DNA of 64,000 nt, taken from positions 124,001 to 188,000 of the forward strand of contig JAACMV010000027.1 of NCBI GenBank assembly GCA_010909725.1, in the 5' to 3' direction. Source of the DNA: Picochlorum sp. 'celeri'. Lineage: Eukaryota > Chlorophyta > Trebouxiophyceae. A model generated the notes under the pieces. That model did no database searches. It saw only the letters and a program-made list of their open reading frames with translations, and had not been told where the DNA came from. Of the stretch, positions 41,399 through 51,629 are shown piece after piece. A program made the position numbers and the translations under genes. The stretch's first letter is position 1, and the number at the start of each line of letters is the position of its first letter.

Positions 41399-41571
41399 TC
41401 TTCAGAAATCCCTCGCGACCACGCAGCCATGGGGAGAAATCATAAAGAACATTCTTTCCCAAAAAAAACAGGCATCGATGTATCTTCTATTACACACAAT
41501 TAGATTGTAATAGTGAATAATAATAACATTATCGTTCTAATTTATATATAGCCTACTCTATCGAAGGAGTT

Positions 41572-42526
41572 CTAGTACTGAGCATGTGCCTTGTTCAACA
41601 GGACTCCCTCAAACTTGGTCTGGAACCATTTCTGAGCATCCTCCTTTGTCACGCGATGCTGCACACCGACGCGAGACTTACGAGAGCGGCGCTTTGACAC
41701 TCTGTATCCTGGGCGGTCCAAGACGACGTAAAAGTCCATACCATAGATACCTGTGGATGGGTCATACTTGATGCCAAGATCAATGTGCTCTGTAATACCA
41801 AATCCAAAGTTTCCTGATGAGGAGAAGTTTCTTCTCAAGAGCTCATACTCCTTCACCTTGAGTCCGGCTTCCAAGAGCTGCATGGCCTTCTCTCCGCGGA
41901 TGGTGACGCAGCAGGAAATCTTCTCATTACGACGGATACCCCACTGACGGACAGTGTATCTGGCCCTTCCGAAAATTGGCTGCTGTCCGGTGAGCTGTTC
42001 CAACACCTGTATATGATACGGATCGAGGTGAGGACTGCATTTATAACTGGAAGAAAAGAGATGGAGAATTAAAAAAAAACAAGCGTACCTTGGCAGCCTT
42101 TTGGAGACGATCTCCAGACTCTCCCACGGCAATATTGAGCACCAACTTGCTCACGCGGATATCCCTGCACAAGGCGATAGCGATCCATCAATACGCTGTT
42201 CCATTACTCAAATAGTCGTATAATAATACTATGGAAAGACTAGGAAAGGCATCCTGCCGTAATGGAACCACAAGGACATCTCCGGCGCAGTCGCCGGCGA
42301 CGCAGTCATGGACATCAAGAACAAGCCACCACAGATACCCCTCACTCACTACTATAGTACGCTACTCTTTTCTCTGTTTACTTGAAACAAGAGTATACGT
42401 ATAATATGGAGGTCCTCTGTAGAAAAATGTCTCAGTCTCCCATTCGCTTGTTCTCCCATTCACCCGACGGCTGCCTTTGTTCTTCCCCCAACGTACCGCA
42501 TCGAATTACTAGACTTGTCTGGCATG
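41572..42526 (-). CDS. RPL11: 60S ribosomal protein L11 (uL5)
   Basis: This large-subunit protein binds 5S rRNA. Three exons, 42498-42526 ([10 protein letters not shown]), 42089-42164 ([25 protein letters not shown]) and 41572-42006 ([21 protein letters not shown]...), join in phases 2 and 0 to 179 residues, the usual eukaryotic length. Introns are 333 and 82 bases with donors GTACGT and GTACGC. The conserved [29 protein letters not shown] and [13 protein letters not shown] are intact. Because the protein is so conserved, these splice sites are the firmest evidence for the unusual donor sequence in this genome. A GC-rich perfect hairpin lies in intron 1 (42282-42297). Confidence 0.98.
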
Positions 42527-42805
42527 GTGATGTTCTATTTATAATATGATTTAACGATGGATGAGAGGGTAATTACAGGAGAGTTTCTGCTCTGCCGCAA
42601 TGGAAACTGCATTCCCGAATGTCTGTCCAGATCTCTATAGCTAGAGAGAGAGAGATCTAGATCTTCGCCAAGATCTTGACTTCCATAGTATGAGACAGTA
42701 GAGATTTCTACATTGGTCTGTCCCCCATACGACGTACTTCATTCCACATTCATATACTAGTAGTAGTAGTGTAAAAAAATCACTAGCACTTCTAGTAGTA
42801 GTAAG

Positions 42806-44257
42806 ATGAAGATGTTTCATCGTGGATGCAGAGGACCTGTAGCCACTCTCGTGGGTGTGCATGGGTTGTCGACCACCCACCCCAGATGGAGCAAGAATGT
42901 GCCATGCATTCATCCATATACAAGCAATAGTACTTTAGTAGGTCAATATAGAAGGAGAATACTGTGTTATGCGGCGCCACCATCGCCTGCAGAATACGTC
43001 GAGCATTGCAATGCCGAATACGCGGTTCCTCAGCTCATTGAGTTTGGATTTCTATCTGATAGCCCATCATATGATGGTGGAAGTAGTAGTAGTAGTAATG
43101 ATAGTGTGCAGCTCCCAGTGGTACGACTGCGGCATCCGCAGGGCTCCTGCGTGACTGTCTGTTTGCATGGGGCTACTGTGACGAGTTGGAAGCGACCGGA
43201 TGGGACAGAGATGCTGTCATTGGATGGATCGAATAGATATGATGGGGATATGGCTATAAGTGGGGGTATTACTGTGGCATGGCCGCAGCTTGGGTCTGGG
43301 CCTTTGCCTAGTGCGAATGGGGTGTTGCAGCATGTGCATTGGTCTGTTGCGGAGACGAGTTATTACGATAGCGATGGGGATCCGTGTCCTTCTGTTACAT
43401 TGTATGCTGATCATGATGATGTATCTCAATCTTCGATGAAGGAGGAGTTTTCTCATCCGTTTCAGGCGGTGTTGAGTATTAGCGTGGGGTTGGATGAGAA
43501 GGATGAGGCCAAGAGGCATGCTGCTGCGCAGACAAAGCTGGAAGCTCTTCGAGAGATGCGGGAGGCGGAGGGAGAGGCGGAAGCTGCGAAGAAGAAGACG
43601 AAGAAGAAAAAGGCGGATGGGTCATCATCATCAGGGAGCAGTGATGAGGATGCTGATGAGGAGGATGTGTACGAGTGTGGGCCAACCTTTGTGGTGACAT
43701 ACGAGCTGTCTATTATGAATACGAGCGAGAATGATGAACTGAAATTTACTTCTGGCGCGATGGCGAGGTTTGCGACGGAGCCCTTGGAGGAGTGTGCAGA
43801 GACCATCAAAGTGAGTGGGTTGGTTGGCAAGTATGTGTTGGATTACTCCAAAGATCCCATGATGCCTGCGCTGGATATTGAGAATGATCGTTTTATTAAA
43901 ATAGATCCTTCTCGGAAGAACACCATGAATAGATTGTATGTGGATTGCCCAAAGGATGGAGAAGTGCTCTTCTGTCCAGGGACACAGCATCACATGGATG
44001 TTCGTAATCAGACAGGGTTTTCTGACATTCTCTTGTCGCACACCCCCGGGGCCAACGCCATGAGCATAACCGCTGCTCGAAAAGCACGACCTGTTCGTTT
44101 GAAGCCACAAGAGGTATGGAAAGGAGAAGTCAAATTCAAAGCCTTTGATCGGTATTGGGATATTTCACCCTTTGAAATGGAGCAGGACCCAGAAGGCCTG
44201 CCCGTTCCTCCAAAATCAGAGGCATTCCCTCCTCGCCAGGCTGGTGATGATGCTTGA
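42806..44257 (+). CDS. Glucose-6-phosphate 1-epimerase-like protein (aldose epimerase fold)
   Basis: These enzymes interconvert alpha and beta anomers of glucose-6-phosphate; some plastid homologues were linked to the NDH complex. A single exon encodes 483 residues. The N-terminus (MKMFHRGCRGPVATLVGVHGLSTTHPR) is positive and Ser/Thr-bearing, like a transit peptide. The fold shows CVTVCLHGATVTSWKRPDGTEMLSLD, ISGGITVAWPQLGSGPLPSANG, HGFAR-equivalent VLQHVHWSV, TYELSIMNTSENDELKFTSGAMARFA, and VLFCPGTQHHMDVRNQTGFSDILL. A 55-residue insert (KLEALREMREAEGEAEAAKKK to SSGSSDEDADEED), strongly charged, splits the domain between strands. The usual His-rich catalytic segment is altered (GVLQHVHW), so activity should be tested. 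Divergent from RPL11. Confidence 0.78.
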   Translation: MKMFHRGCRGPVATLVGVHGLSTTHPRWSKNVPCIHPYTSNSTLVGQYRRRILCYAAPPSPAEYVEHCNAEYAVPQLIEFGFLSDSPSYDGGSSSSSNDSVQLPVVRLRHPQGSCVTVCLHGATVTSWKRPDGTEMLSLDGSNRYDGDMAISGGITVAWPQLGSGPLPSANGVLQHVHWSVAETSYYDSDGDPCPSVTLYADHDDVSQSSMKEEFSHPFQAVLSISVGLDEKDEAKRHAAAQTKLEALREMREAEGEAEAAKKKTKKKKADGSSSSGSSDEDADEEDVYECGPTFVVTYELSIMNTSENDELKFTSGAMARFATEPLEECAETIKVSGLVGKYVLDYSKDPMMPALDIENDRFIKIDPSRKNTMNRLYVDCPKDGEVLFCPGTQHHMDVRNQTGFSDILLSHTPGANAMSITAARKARPVRLKPQEVWKGEVKFKAFDRYWDISPFEMEQDPEGLPVPPKSEAFPPRQAGDDA

Positions 44258-44282
44258 TGAGATTACATGGTGTGTAAAAATA

Positions 44283-44703
44283 TCATGCTTGAGCTGCTGC
44301 TGCAGGCTCTTCCTTCTTTTCTCCCCCAAAGACCTTGAGTGCTGTCGAAATACCAATACCCCACCCAGCCAAGACCGCAATCACAATCTGCATCACACAT
44401 GATTTTTTGTTTCTTTGTTGTTTCTTTGTAGTCATCCATGAATAGATGTTGTTAAAAAAGCACGTACATGTTCTTCTTTCCATTCAGCAATCTGGGTGGG
44501 CTTTTCCCAACAATTATACTTGACCTCTCCATGCGCATCTGCATACACCATATGCTTATTGCTGTTAGTTCAATTGATTACGTACACGTAGTAAGCAAGG
44601 AAGAATAAGGAAACCCACCAGCAGCATATCGACGAAGACCCCCTCCGTTGGGTGTGGTCATTCGACGGGCCAGGGGTCCGAGACTCTGTGCTATTCTTCT
44701 CAT
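44283..44703 (-). CDS. Small single-helix protein, probably mitochondrial, three exons
   Basis: Three short exons (44619-44703, 44468-44538, 44283-44387) join in phases 1 and 0 with introns of about 80 bases (donors GTGGGT and GTACGT). The 86-residue product starts MRRIAQSLGPLARRMTT, an Arg-rich leader typical of mitochondrial import. It continues AHGEVKYNCWEKPTQIAEWKEEH, then one membrane helix (IVIAVLAGWGIGISTALKVF) and a Lys/Glu/Ala tail. The size and layout resemble accessory subunits of respiratory complexes, but I cannot name it. None of its exons is longer than 35 codons, so simple frame searches miss it. Confidence 0.65.
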
Positions 44704-44926
44704 ACTGTGTTTTTTATTACAGATGTGATGCAGCCACGATGGTCTTGATACTCTCAACAATTCGATGCAGTTGTTTTGAAATTCTTTAATATCACTATGT
44801 ACGGAATACTACTAATAAAACATGGCAATTGCCATGATATGCGTGCTTTGATGCACGCATTTCATCATATATATCTATTTATCTACAATGATTGCATATG
44901 TGGTGCGAATGGAGTAGGCATACAGT

Positions 44927-46352
44927 ATGCAGAAGGAAGACAACAGAATAGAAGAGCAGGAAGGGGAGTTGAAAGAGTGTTTGCACGAGTTGCATGCTGT
45001 TCTTCGGGAAGATCCATTGAATGAGGAGGTGCAACAGGTGTGTATCTGCCTTCTCTTTGACTCTGTGTTAGTACTTTTTCTTTGCTCTCTGCTGCTGTCC
45101 TGTTTGTGTGTATGCGTGGGAGGAAGGTGGATGATGATCTCTCTTTTTCTCTACCAATTGTTTGTATATACATATACATTGCGTGTAGATACGGTATCGT
45201 GTGTATGAATCGTTGCTAGAAGTAACATCATCTCCTTCTTCTCCTGTTCTCCCTGGAGCAAGCAAAGAGGACAAAAGAGGAGGAGAAATTTCACAGCAGC
45301 AGCTGCAGCAGCGAGGGGAGAAGAGTATTCAAAAGAAAAAGAGGAAACTAGATGTTCAGGAGAGAGAATGGTGTCCGAAAAGAAGAAGAAGAATGCATCC
45401 TAAAAATATCTATAGCATAGAAAAGCCTGATTTTGTGGAATTGAGTCGACTGTATCCCAGCCTAAAGCCCTTTTTAAAGACCACAACAGTAAACACATCT
45501 GCTGCTGCTGCTGCCTCCTCGGATGAGGGTTGCAGAAGAATGAGCATTGATTTTCAGGACGATGATGCATGTCGTGAGCTTGTTCGAGTACAACTGCATC
45601 ATGATTTTGGCATAGAGTGGAGTCTTGATCCACCCTATCTTGTACCACCATTGGCAAACCGACTCAACTATATCTGTTGGTTGGATGATATCTTGTCGCT
45701 TTGGAGTCGTCACCGGACTGAAAGACGGTGTATTTTGGATATTGGATGTGGTGCAAATCTCATTTATCCATTGCTTGGTGCCTCATATGTAGGATGGAGG
45801 TGTATTGGATGTGATGTGAATGCTGATGCGCTTCGAGTGGCTGCAAGGAATAGAGAAGCAAACCCAGATCTTGCTCCCCTCATCCATCTCAGACTGGTAT
45901 CCATGCAGCCATGTCAGCAACAGCCTGATGATGGTGAGACGAAGAACCCAAAGGGAATCATCAGCTCTTGTATCAGAGATGATGATGGCGAATTGGATGC
46001 ATGCATGTGCAACCCACCATTCTTCAGCAGAGAGGAAGAAGCAGGGAAGAATCCAAAAACAGCATTTGGTGGGGTGTCTATGGAAATGGTCTACCCTGGA
46101 GGTGAAGAAGCATTTATCAAAAATATGATCCGGGATTCAGCAAAGCATACCACGGCATGTACATGGTTCTCATCCATGGTCGGGAAAAAATCTACTATGA
46201 AGATGGCTCGCAAGATGATTCACGACCTTGGGAGGACAGTCGTTCGAACGACAGAATTTGTACAGGGGAAAACCTCCCGATGGGCTCTTGCGTGGAGCTT
46301 TGTGGCTCCCCAAGATGTCGCACTCAAACCCCTCTCTCGAACAATATTATAA
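44927..46352 (+). CDS. METTL16: METTL16-like N6-adenosine RNA methyltransferase
   Basis: METTL16 proteins place m6A on U6 snRNA (and on MAT2A mRNA in animals). Exon 1 (44927-45037, MQKEDNRIEEQEGELKECL) joins 45189-46352 in phase 0 across a 151-base intron (donor GTGTGT), 424 residues. The Rossmann domain shows DFVELSRLYPSLKPFL, RLNYICWLDDIL, motif I LDIGCGANLIYPLLGASY, IGCDVNADALRVAARN, and the catalytic NPPF motif in CMCNPPFFSREEE, followed by GGVSMEMVYPGGEEAFI and WFSSMVGKKSTMKMARKMI. A Lys/Arg-rich region of about 60 residues before MHPKNIYS is an insertion relative to the animal N-terminus. The vertebrate C-terminal VCR domain is absent, as is usual outside animals. Confidence 0.93.
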
Positions 46353-46390
46353 CAAATTCAAAACGTCAATATTGTACATATATACTAGAA

Positions 46391-47147
46391 TCACTGCAAT
46401 GCCATCTTTGAAATGGCAGTGATCTTTTGATACAAAGGAATCATTTCCTTTGGCTTATCAACAGAGCCACCCAATAAATCTGCAGCTGAAACCCCTTCTC
46501 CATACACGGCATGATTTTTCTGGTCATCAATCCTCATACCACCACCTGATAAAGAGAAATCAAAGATGACTCCTGTCGAGCACGATGCTGACACCCAGTC
46601 AGATGGAGATACAGATATCTGGTCATTAGGGCCATGGTCTGCCAAGGGCCACAATTGAACAGTCACGTCTGATCCAAACTCTGTGTACTCGTTATCAATC
46701 AACTTTTGAATAGAGGATTTGGTCAAGGCTGACATCAGAGTTCTACTCTGTTCGTACCCAAAAAAGGCACCGAGTTCGAGTTTTTTCAGTGTGACAAAGC
46801 AGGGTGCTGTCCATGACCCAGACGAGGATTTGGCAATTGCAAACCCAGTGCCATACGCTCCCCCAGCAAACACACCTGCTCTCCAAGAGTTAAGAAATAC
46901 AAGGCATTTTGAGCTTGCCTGCGTAGGGTGAGTGCGATCGAGTGAAACACATTGAAATTTCATGGCCCGACAGGGTCGACACGATATTTTCAACCATAAA
47001 CACCAAATACTATGATTAAATTCGTACCAAAAACGCTGGAGAAATAGTCTTTGCTTCAAAACGGCTGCTTTCCTCTGAAACAGTCCCGAGAAGGTCATCC
47101 AAAAGGGCTTGTCCTTGGGTGCAGGCTTCGGTTAAAGCTTCCGACAT
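46391..47147 (-). CDS. SYLF/Ysc84-domain lipid-binding protein
   Basis: SYLF (DUF500) domains bind phosphoinositide membranes and, in yeast Ysc84, actin. Exon 1 (47028-47147, MSEALTEACTQGQALLDDLL, donor GTACGA) joins 46391-46918 in phase 0 across a 109-base intron, 215 residues. The domain reads ISPAFL|ASSKCLVFLNSWRAGVFAG, GAYGTGFAIAKSSSGSWTAPCFV, ELGAFFGYEQSRTLMSALTKSSIQKLI, FGSDVTVQLWPLA and FDFSLSGGGMRID. The GSWTAPCF and G-Y-Q pattern is the SYLF hallmark. There is no SH3, FYVE or other partner domain, so it is a stand-alone SYLF protein, as in plants and many protists. Confidence 0.85.
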
Positions 47148-47370
47148 GATGTACCGTTAATTTTAATCGATAATAATTGTATAATTGATTTTAGGACTCC
47201 ATAATAAGCGGCAAGGCGACTAGGGTACAATCAATCGGATGAAATACCCTAACATTATGTTGGGTGCACTACAACCACAGCAGTACTCTTGTGTACCAAT
47301 TGATTGGAAGGCCCCCGCTGATAGATCGAAAACACGTGAAACGATGCTTTATGTTACATAATGCGGATGA

Positions 47371-49521
47371 TTACAATGGAGAGGTGGCCTGCGCGAGCCA
47401 TTCCAATTCCTCTGATGCATTCTCAGCCTCAAGCCGTGGAGCGAGGGCTTGGTAGACTTGCTGATGATAGGTGTTCACCCATTCAATCTCGGAGGGCGAC
47501 ATCATCTCTTTATTCATCATTTTCTTTTGAATAGGACACATGGTGAGTCTGCTAGATCCGTAGTACGACTGTCCTGCGAACCTAAAGGTTGTTGGTGCCT
47601 CCACAATCACAAAGAGGTTTTCGATTCTGATTCCAAAGGCGCCATCTTCGTAATATCCAGGCTCATTGGAGCACACCATTCCAGGGAGGAGGGGCTGTGT
47701 GTTTCCAAAACGATGGCTGATTGATTGTGGTCCTTCGTGGACGTTGAGTGCAGCACCAACACCATGGCCTGTTCCGTGTCTATAGTTGAGACCCATGCGC
47801 CACAGGGGAGATCTTGCAAGCGTATCGAGGGCGCATCCTGGCGTTCCTTCAGGATACACAACCTGATCCAGTTGAATGTGCCCCTGCAACACTGCAGTGA
47901 AGCACGCTTTTTGGTGCTCTGTTGGTGTTCCAAAGTGCATTGTTCTGGTGATATCTGTGGTTCCACAGTCATACTGACCTCCAGAATCCACCAAGAGCAA
48001 GGTGTTGGCATCTACAGTCTTGCAAGTTCCAGGTTGTGCTCGGTAGTGAATGATGGCTCCGTTCGGCCCTGCTCCAGCAATAGTTGGGAATGATGGCTCG
48101 ATAAATCCTTCCTGAGCAGCCCTGTATCCAGTCAGATGTTCATCAATCTCCACCTCAGTCAGCGTCTTGCCTGATGCAATCGTCTTTTCCAGCCAGCACA
48201 AGAATTTGGTCAAAGCCACACCATCGCGCAGATGTGCTTCCTTATGGCCCTCGAGCTCTGCCACATTTTTGACACCCTTGGCCTGACTGACTGGTGATGC
48301 TCGTGCAAGTATGGGAGATGATGGACGAGACCTCTTTCTCCCGCCGGTTTGTTTCTCCGCGCCTTCCAACGCCGACACTTTCATAGCAAAACTAACTTTT
48401 GATGGATCCATCCAGATCTTTCCACCTTTCTTAGCAATAGCCAGAACAGCATCAAATGCCTCAGCATATGGCTTGACAGTGACCTTGGCCTCTGCCAAAT
48501 GTTTGGAAATTGCGTCATCAACCTTGTCAGAGTCAATGAACAACATGGCTTCAGAATCTGTAATGATAACGTATGATAAAAATACTGGATTGTATGGTAC
48601 ATCAGATCCTCTGAGATTCAAAAGCCAAGCAACCTCATCAAGCATGGTCACAGCAAGGGCATCTGCCCCAGCCTCCTTCATCTCTGCCCTCATTTGACTG
48701 ATTTTATCAGCTGGTGACATTCCAGCCCATTTCATGTCGTGAATGCGAAGCCCAGCCTTGGGCGCCGCTGGACGATCAGCCCCCCATGCCTGATCAACTG
48801 GGTTCTCGCTCAATGACACCAACTCCATTCCAGACTCTTCCAAATGCTTCTTCAAAGCTTCCGCAGAATCAATGGTATGCACCGTTGGGTCAATACCAAC
48901 CTTTGATCCTTCTTTCAGCGTCGACACCAGCCAATCTTTAATCTACATACACAACACAATAAATTCTCAGGTTGAGGTATGTATCAAGCTGACGAATACA
49001 CATTATTATTCTACTATAAGAGAACGTACATCCGGAACCCCAGGAGTACCTGCCTTCATCAACGTCCATTCAGAAGACAGCTGCTCCCCAGCCTGCAAGA
49101 AGTATCTCCCATCTGTCCACAATGCAGCAACATCATGAGTCACCACAGCAGTCCCAGCAGACCCATCAAACCCTGAAATAAATTCCCTTCTTGCATGACA
49201 ATCCGGAGGATACTCACTCATATGCGGATCTTCAGATGGAATGATGAACGCATCCACCCCCAATATCTTCATCACATTCCGCAATCCCCCAAGTTTGGCA
49301 CTCACTGCCTCTTGTACAGCACTCATCGTCACCACACAATGCCTGCCGCTCGAGTACCGTGCACTCTGTCGTGAGGAATACCTAGAAAATGGACCTGATG
49401 CTCTATAACGCCTGTTTTCAAGAAATCGACCAGGCACACACGAGACAAACGTATTGTGGGTACAAACACTCCTCTGTAAATTTCTCGTGCACCAATGACG
49501 CGCAACCAACCCAAAGCTCAT
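47371..49521 (-). CDS. Aminopeptidase P (Xaa-Pro aminopeptidase, M24B)
   Basis: This dimanganese peptidase releases the N-terminal residue before proline. Exons 49030-49521 and 47371-48942 join in phase 0 across an 87-base intron (donor GTACGT), 687 residues. The first 65 residues are Arg/Ser-rich (YRASGPFSRYSSRQSARYSS), probably organellar targeting; an internal Met (MSAVQEAVSAKL) could yield a cytosolic form. Three creatinase-like domains follow. The catalytic domain has metal ligands in LLVDSGGQYDCGTTDITR (two Asp), GTGHGVG (His), CSNEPGYYED (Glu) and GIRIENL (Glu), plus RHGTGHG. A basic Ser-rich insert (TGGRKRSRPSSPILARASP) interrupts domain II. Length and domain order fit the eukaryotic APP1 group. 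Confidence 0.94.
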
Positions 49522-50174
49522 CAGCACTTGATAAATATTTGTTTATAGGGGTGAAAGTGTCGATCGAAACAGACAACACTCGGTCGATCAGTCCTACTAC
49601 GACGACGACGTTCTACTGACTCCAGAGATCACACGCGTGATGTTATCAATGCGATTCTCTGATAAAGGGTACTAATTAGATACAATTTTAGATTTCTGAT
49701 CAGGCATTGTGAGGAATATTAGTGGGTGCATGAAGGCCATCGGGGGGTTGTTCTCGTTAAATAGATCATTAAACACAAAAATTCAGACCTTGGACCTTCA
49801 TTCATGCCGCATGCATCTGCGCTGAAGGGTATACAAATCATTTTTATATACAATAGTAAAACCCCACTGTGAGGTACGTGTGCTGCTGTGCTCAATCCCT
49901 AACCCTCGGTTCTCCAACAACAGGGCAACGCATTCTCCATTTAAATGCCATTGCGTGCTATATAGCACGAATTATAGATTATTTACATCACAATGTGTGT
50001 ATTAGTGGGTGAAATGAGTGGAAATGACGCCGTGTTATTGTGGGTACAGAAACGGAATATTCTGTTGTGAGAGGCTTTTGTGTTCATCCATGCATGATAC
50101 CACAGCTGTGGTGGGATATTGAGTAGTGTGTATGTTTTGTCGATAGACTGGTGTATCGACCGAGGGAGGTGAAG
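49522..50174 (+). other. Divergent promoter region
   Basis: About 650 bases between the aminopeptidase and phosphatase starts. No convincing frame, repeat or RNA gene was found. Confidence 0.4.
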
Positions 50175-51458
50175 ATGATGGTGCATGGCGCTTACAGAGC
50201 GGATGCAATGCATCCGGTGTCCCACCTGTACACAGGTCCAAGGGTACACTCTGGTAGGATGGTGCGGGTTGCTGACAGAAGACGCCCTTGGATACACCAT
50301 GCGCATCCTATAAAGGCTGATGCGATGGGTATGGAGGAGCTGAAGAGCCTCGTGGACTCTCAGCAGAAGATGATTGAGAAGCAGCAGGCTATGATTGAAG
50401 AGATGCAGGAGATGATGGGGTCTTTAGCCAAAGCTGTGGTGTCTGGGAAAGACACTCGTGATAGGTCCCCAGTGTTGGACAAGTTGGCCGCTCAGGACGA
50501 CGAGGCTCGGAAACAGATGAGTACTGCTGCGATACATGACAGAAGGTTGGTTGGGCTTTTTGATGCTCGATATCATTCAACATCCACAGGGGCGACTCCG
50601 AGAGATCATAGAATATTGCCAAAGAGGATTATATTAGTACGGCACGCAGAGAGTGAAGGCAACGTGAATAATCAAGCGTATACCTATCTGCCAGATCCTC
50701 AGGTTCCATTGACCAAGACTGGGTGGAGGCAGGCGTTCAACGCAGGAAGGATGATTAAAGATATTGCAAGTGATAGCAAATTATTCTTCTATACGTCGCC
50801 GTATTTACGGAGTAAGCAGACGTATGAAGGCGTCTCAGAGGCATTTGGTGTATCAAATATTGCTGGTGTTCAGGAAGAAGTACAGCTCAGAGAGCAAGAT
50901 TTTGGCAACTTTCAGGACGCTGAAGGGAAGCGACGAGAGAAAGCCGAAAGGCTTCGTTTTGGAAGATTTTTCTATAGATTTCCGAACGGTGAATCTGGGG
51001 CAGATGTGTATGATAGGATGACGCTGTTTGAAGATCACTTGGTGCGGGATATCAATGCTGGTAGATTCTCAGGAGACTCCTCCCTTGTCCTGGTCACCCA
51101 CGGACTCGCCTCTCGAATATTCCTCATGAGATGGTTCCATTGGACTGTTGACCAATTCATGGGGGTCTATAATCCCCCAAATGCTGTGCCAATTGTGTTG
51201 GAAAGAATTGTACCAGATGATTCCACCCGCCCAGGTGGACCAGCTACATGGATTCATACAAAAGCACTGTACAAACTGAGCGATGAGAGTATGAAAATCC
51301 TTCAAGGATGTACACCAGACATGTGTACGACAAGCTGGGTGCCAAGAGGATTGTCTGAATCCAATGGCACGACTTCATACAAGAGAACCCCAGAAGTGCA
51401 TGAAATGCTCGAATCTATGGATGAAGATTCGGACCAAAGACCAGATCCAAAGTGTTAA
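50175..51458 (+). CDS. Histidine phosphatase (phosphoglycerate-mutase-like)
   Basis: This branch-2-like histidine phosphatase resembles broad-range acid phosphatases of the DET1/YDR051C type. From the ATG at 50175 it has 427 residues. An N-terminal part with a coiled coil (MEELKSLVDSQQKMIEKQQAMIEEMQEMM) precedes the catalytic domain: RIILVRHAESEGN (phosphorylated His), VPLTKTGWRQAFNAGRMI, FFYTSPYLRSKQTYEG, LREQDFGNFQ, FYRFPNGESGADVYDRM and VLVTHGLASRIFLMRWFHW (second His). The motifs are complete, so it should be active. The N-terminus (HGAYRADAMHPVSHLYTGPRVHSGRMVRV) may target an organelle. Substrate not known. Confidence 0.85.
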   Translation: MMVHGAYRADAMHPVSHLYTGPRVHSGRMVRVADRRRPWIHHAHPIKADAMGMEELKSLVDSQQKMIEKQQAMIEEMQEMMGSLAKAVVSGKDTRDRSPVLDKLAAQDDEARKQMSTAAIHDRRLVGLFDARYHSTSTGATPRDHRILPKRIILVRHAESEGNVNNQAYTYLPDPQVPLTKTGWRQAFNAGRMIKDIASDSKLFFYTSPYLRSKQTYEGVSEAFGVSNIAGVQEEVQLREQDFGNFQDAEGKRREKAERLRFGRFFYRFPNGESGADVYDRMTLFEDHLVRDINAGRFSGDSSLVLVTHGLASRIFLMRWFHWTVDQFMGVYNPPNAVPIVLERIVPDDSTRPGGPATWIHTKALYKLSDESMKILQGCTPDMCTTSWVPRGLSESNGTTSYKRTPEVHEMLESMDEDSDQRPDPKC

Positions 51459-51629
51459 GCATTGTCTATTTTTGTTTGTAATCATTACATTGATAGTTGG
51501 ATGAGAAGACAGGTACACTGTAGTGAGCATATTGTCAAAACATGACTCGAGTTGACTTGGACACGTGAAAATCCCAGAGTGCTTTATCGTTTCATTGTAT
51601 TGGATGGTTACATCGCCATCAGAATAACA

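Noticed and set aside
42165..42497. C/D box snoRNA in RPL11 intron 1
   Set aside because: TGATG- and CTGA-like words occur but in the wrong order and without a closing stem.
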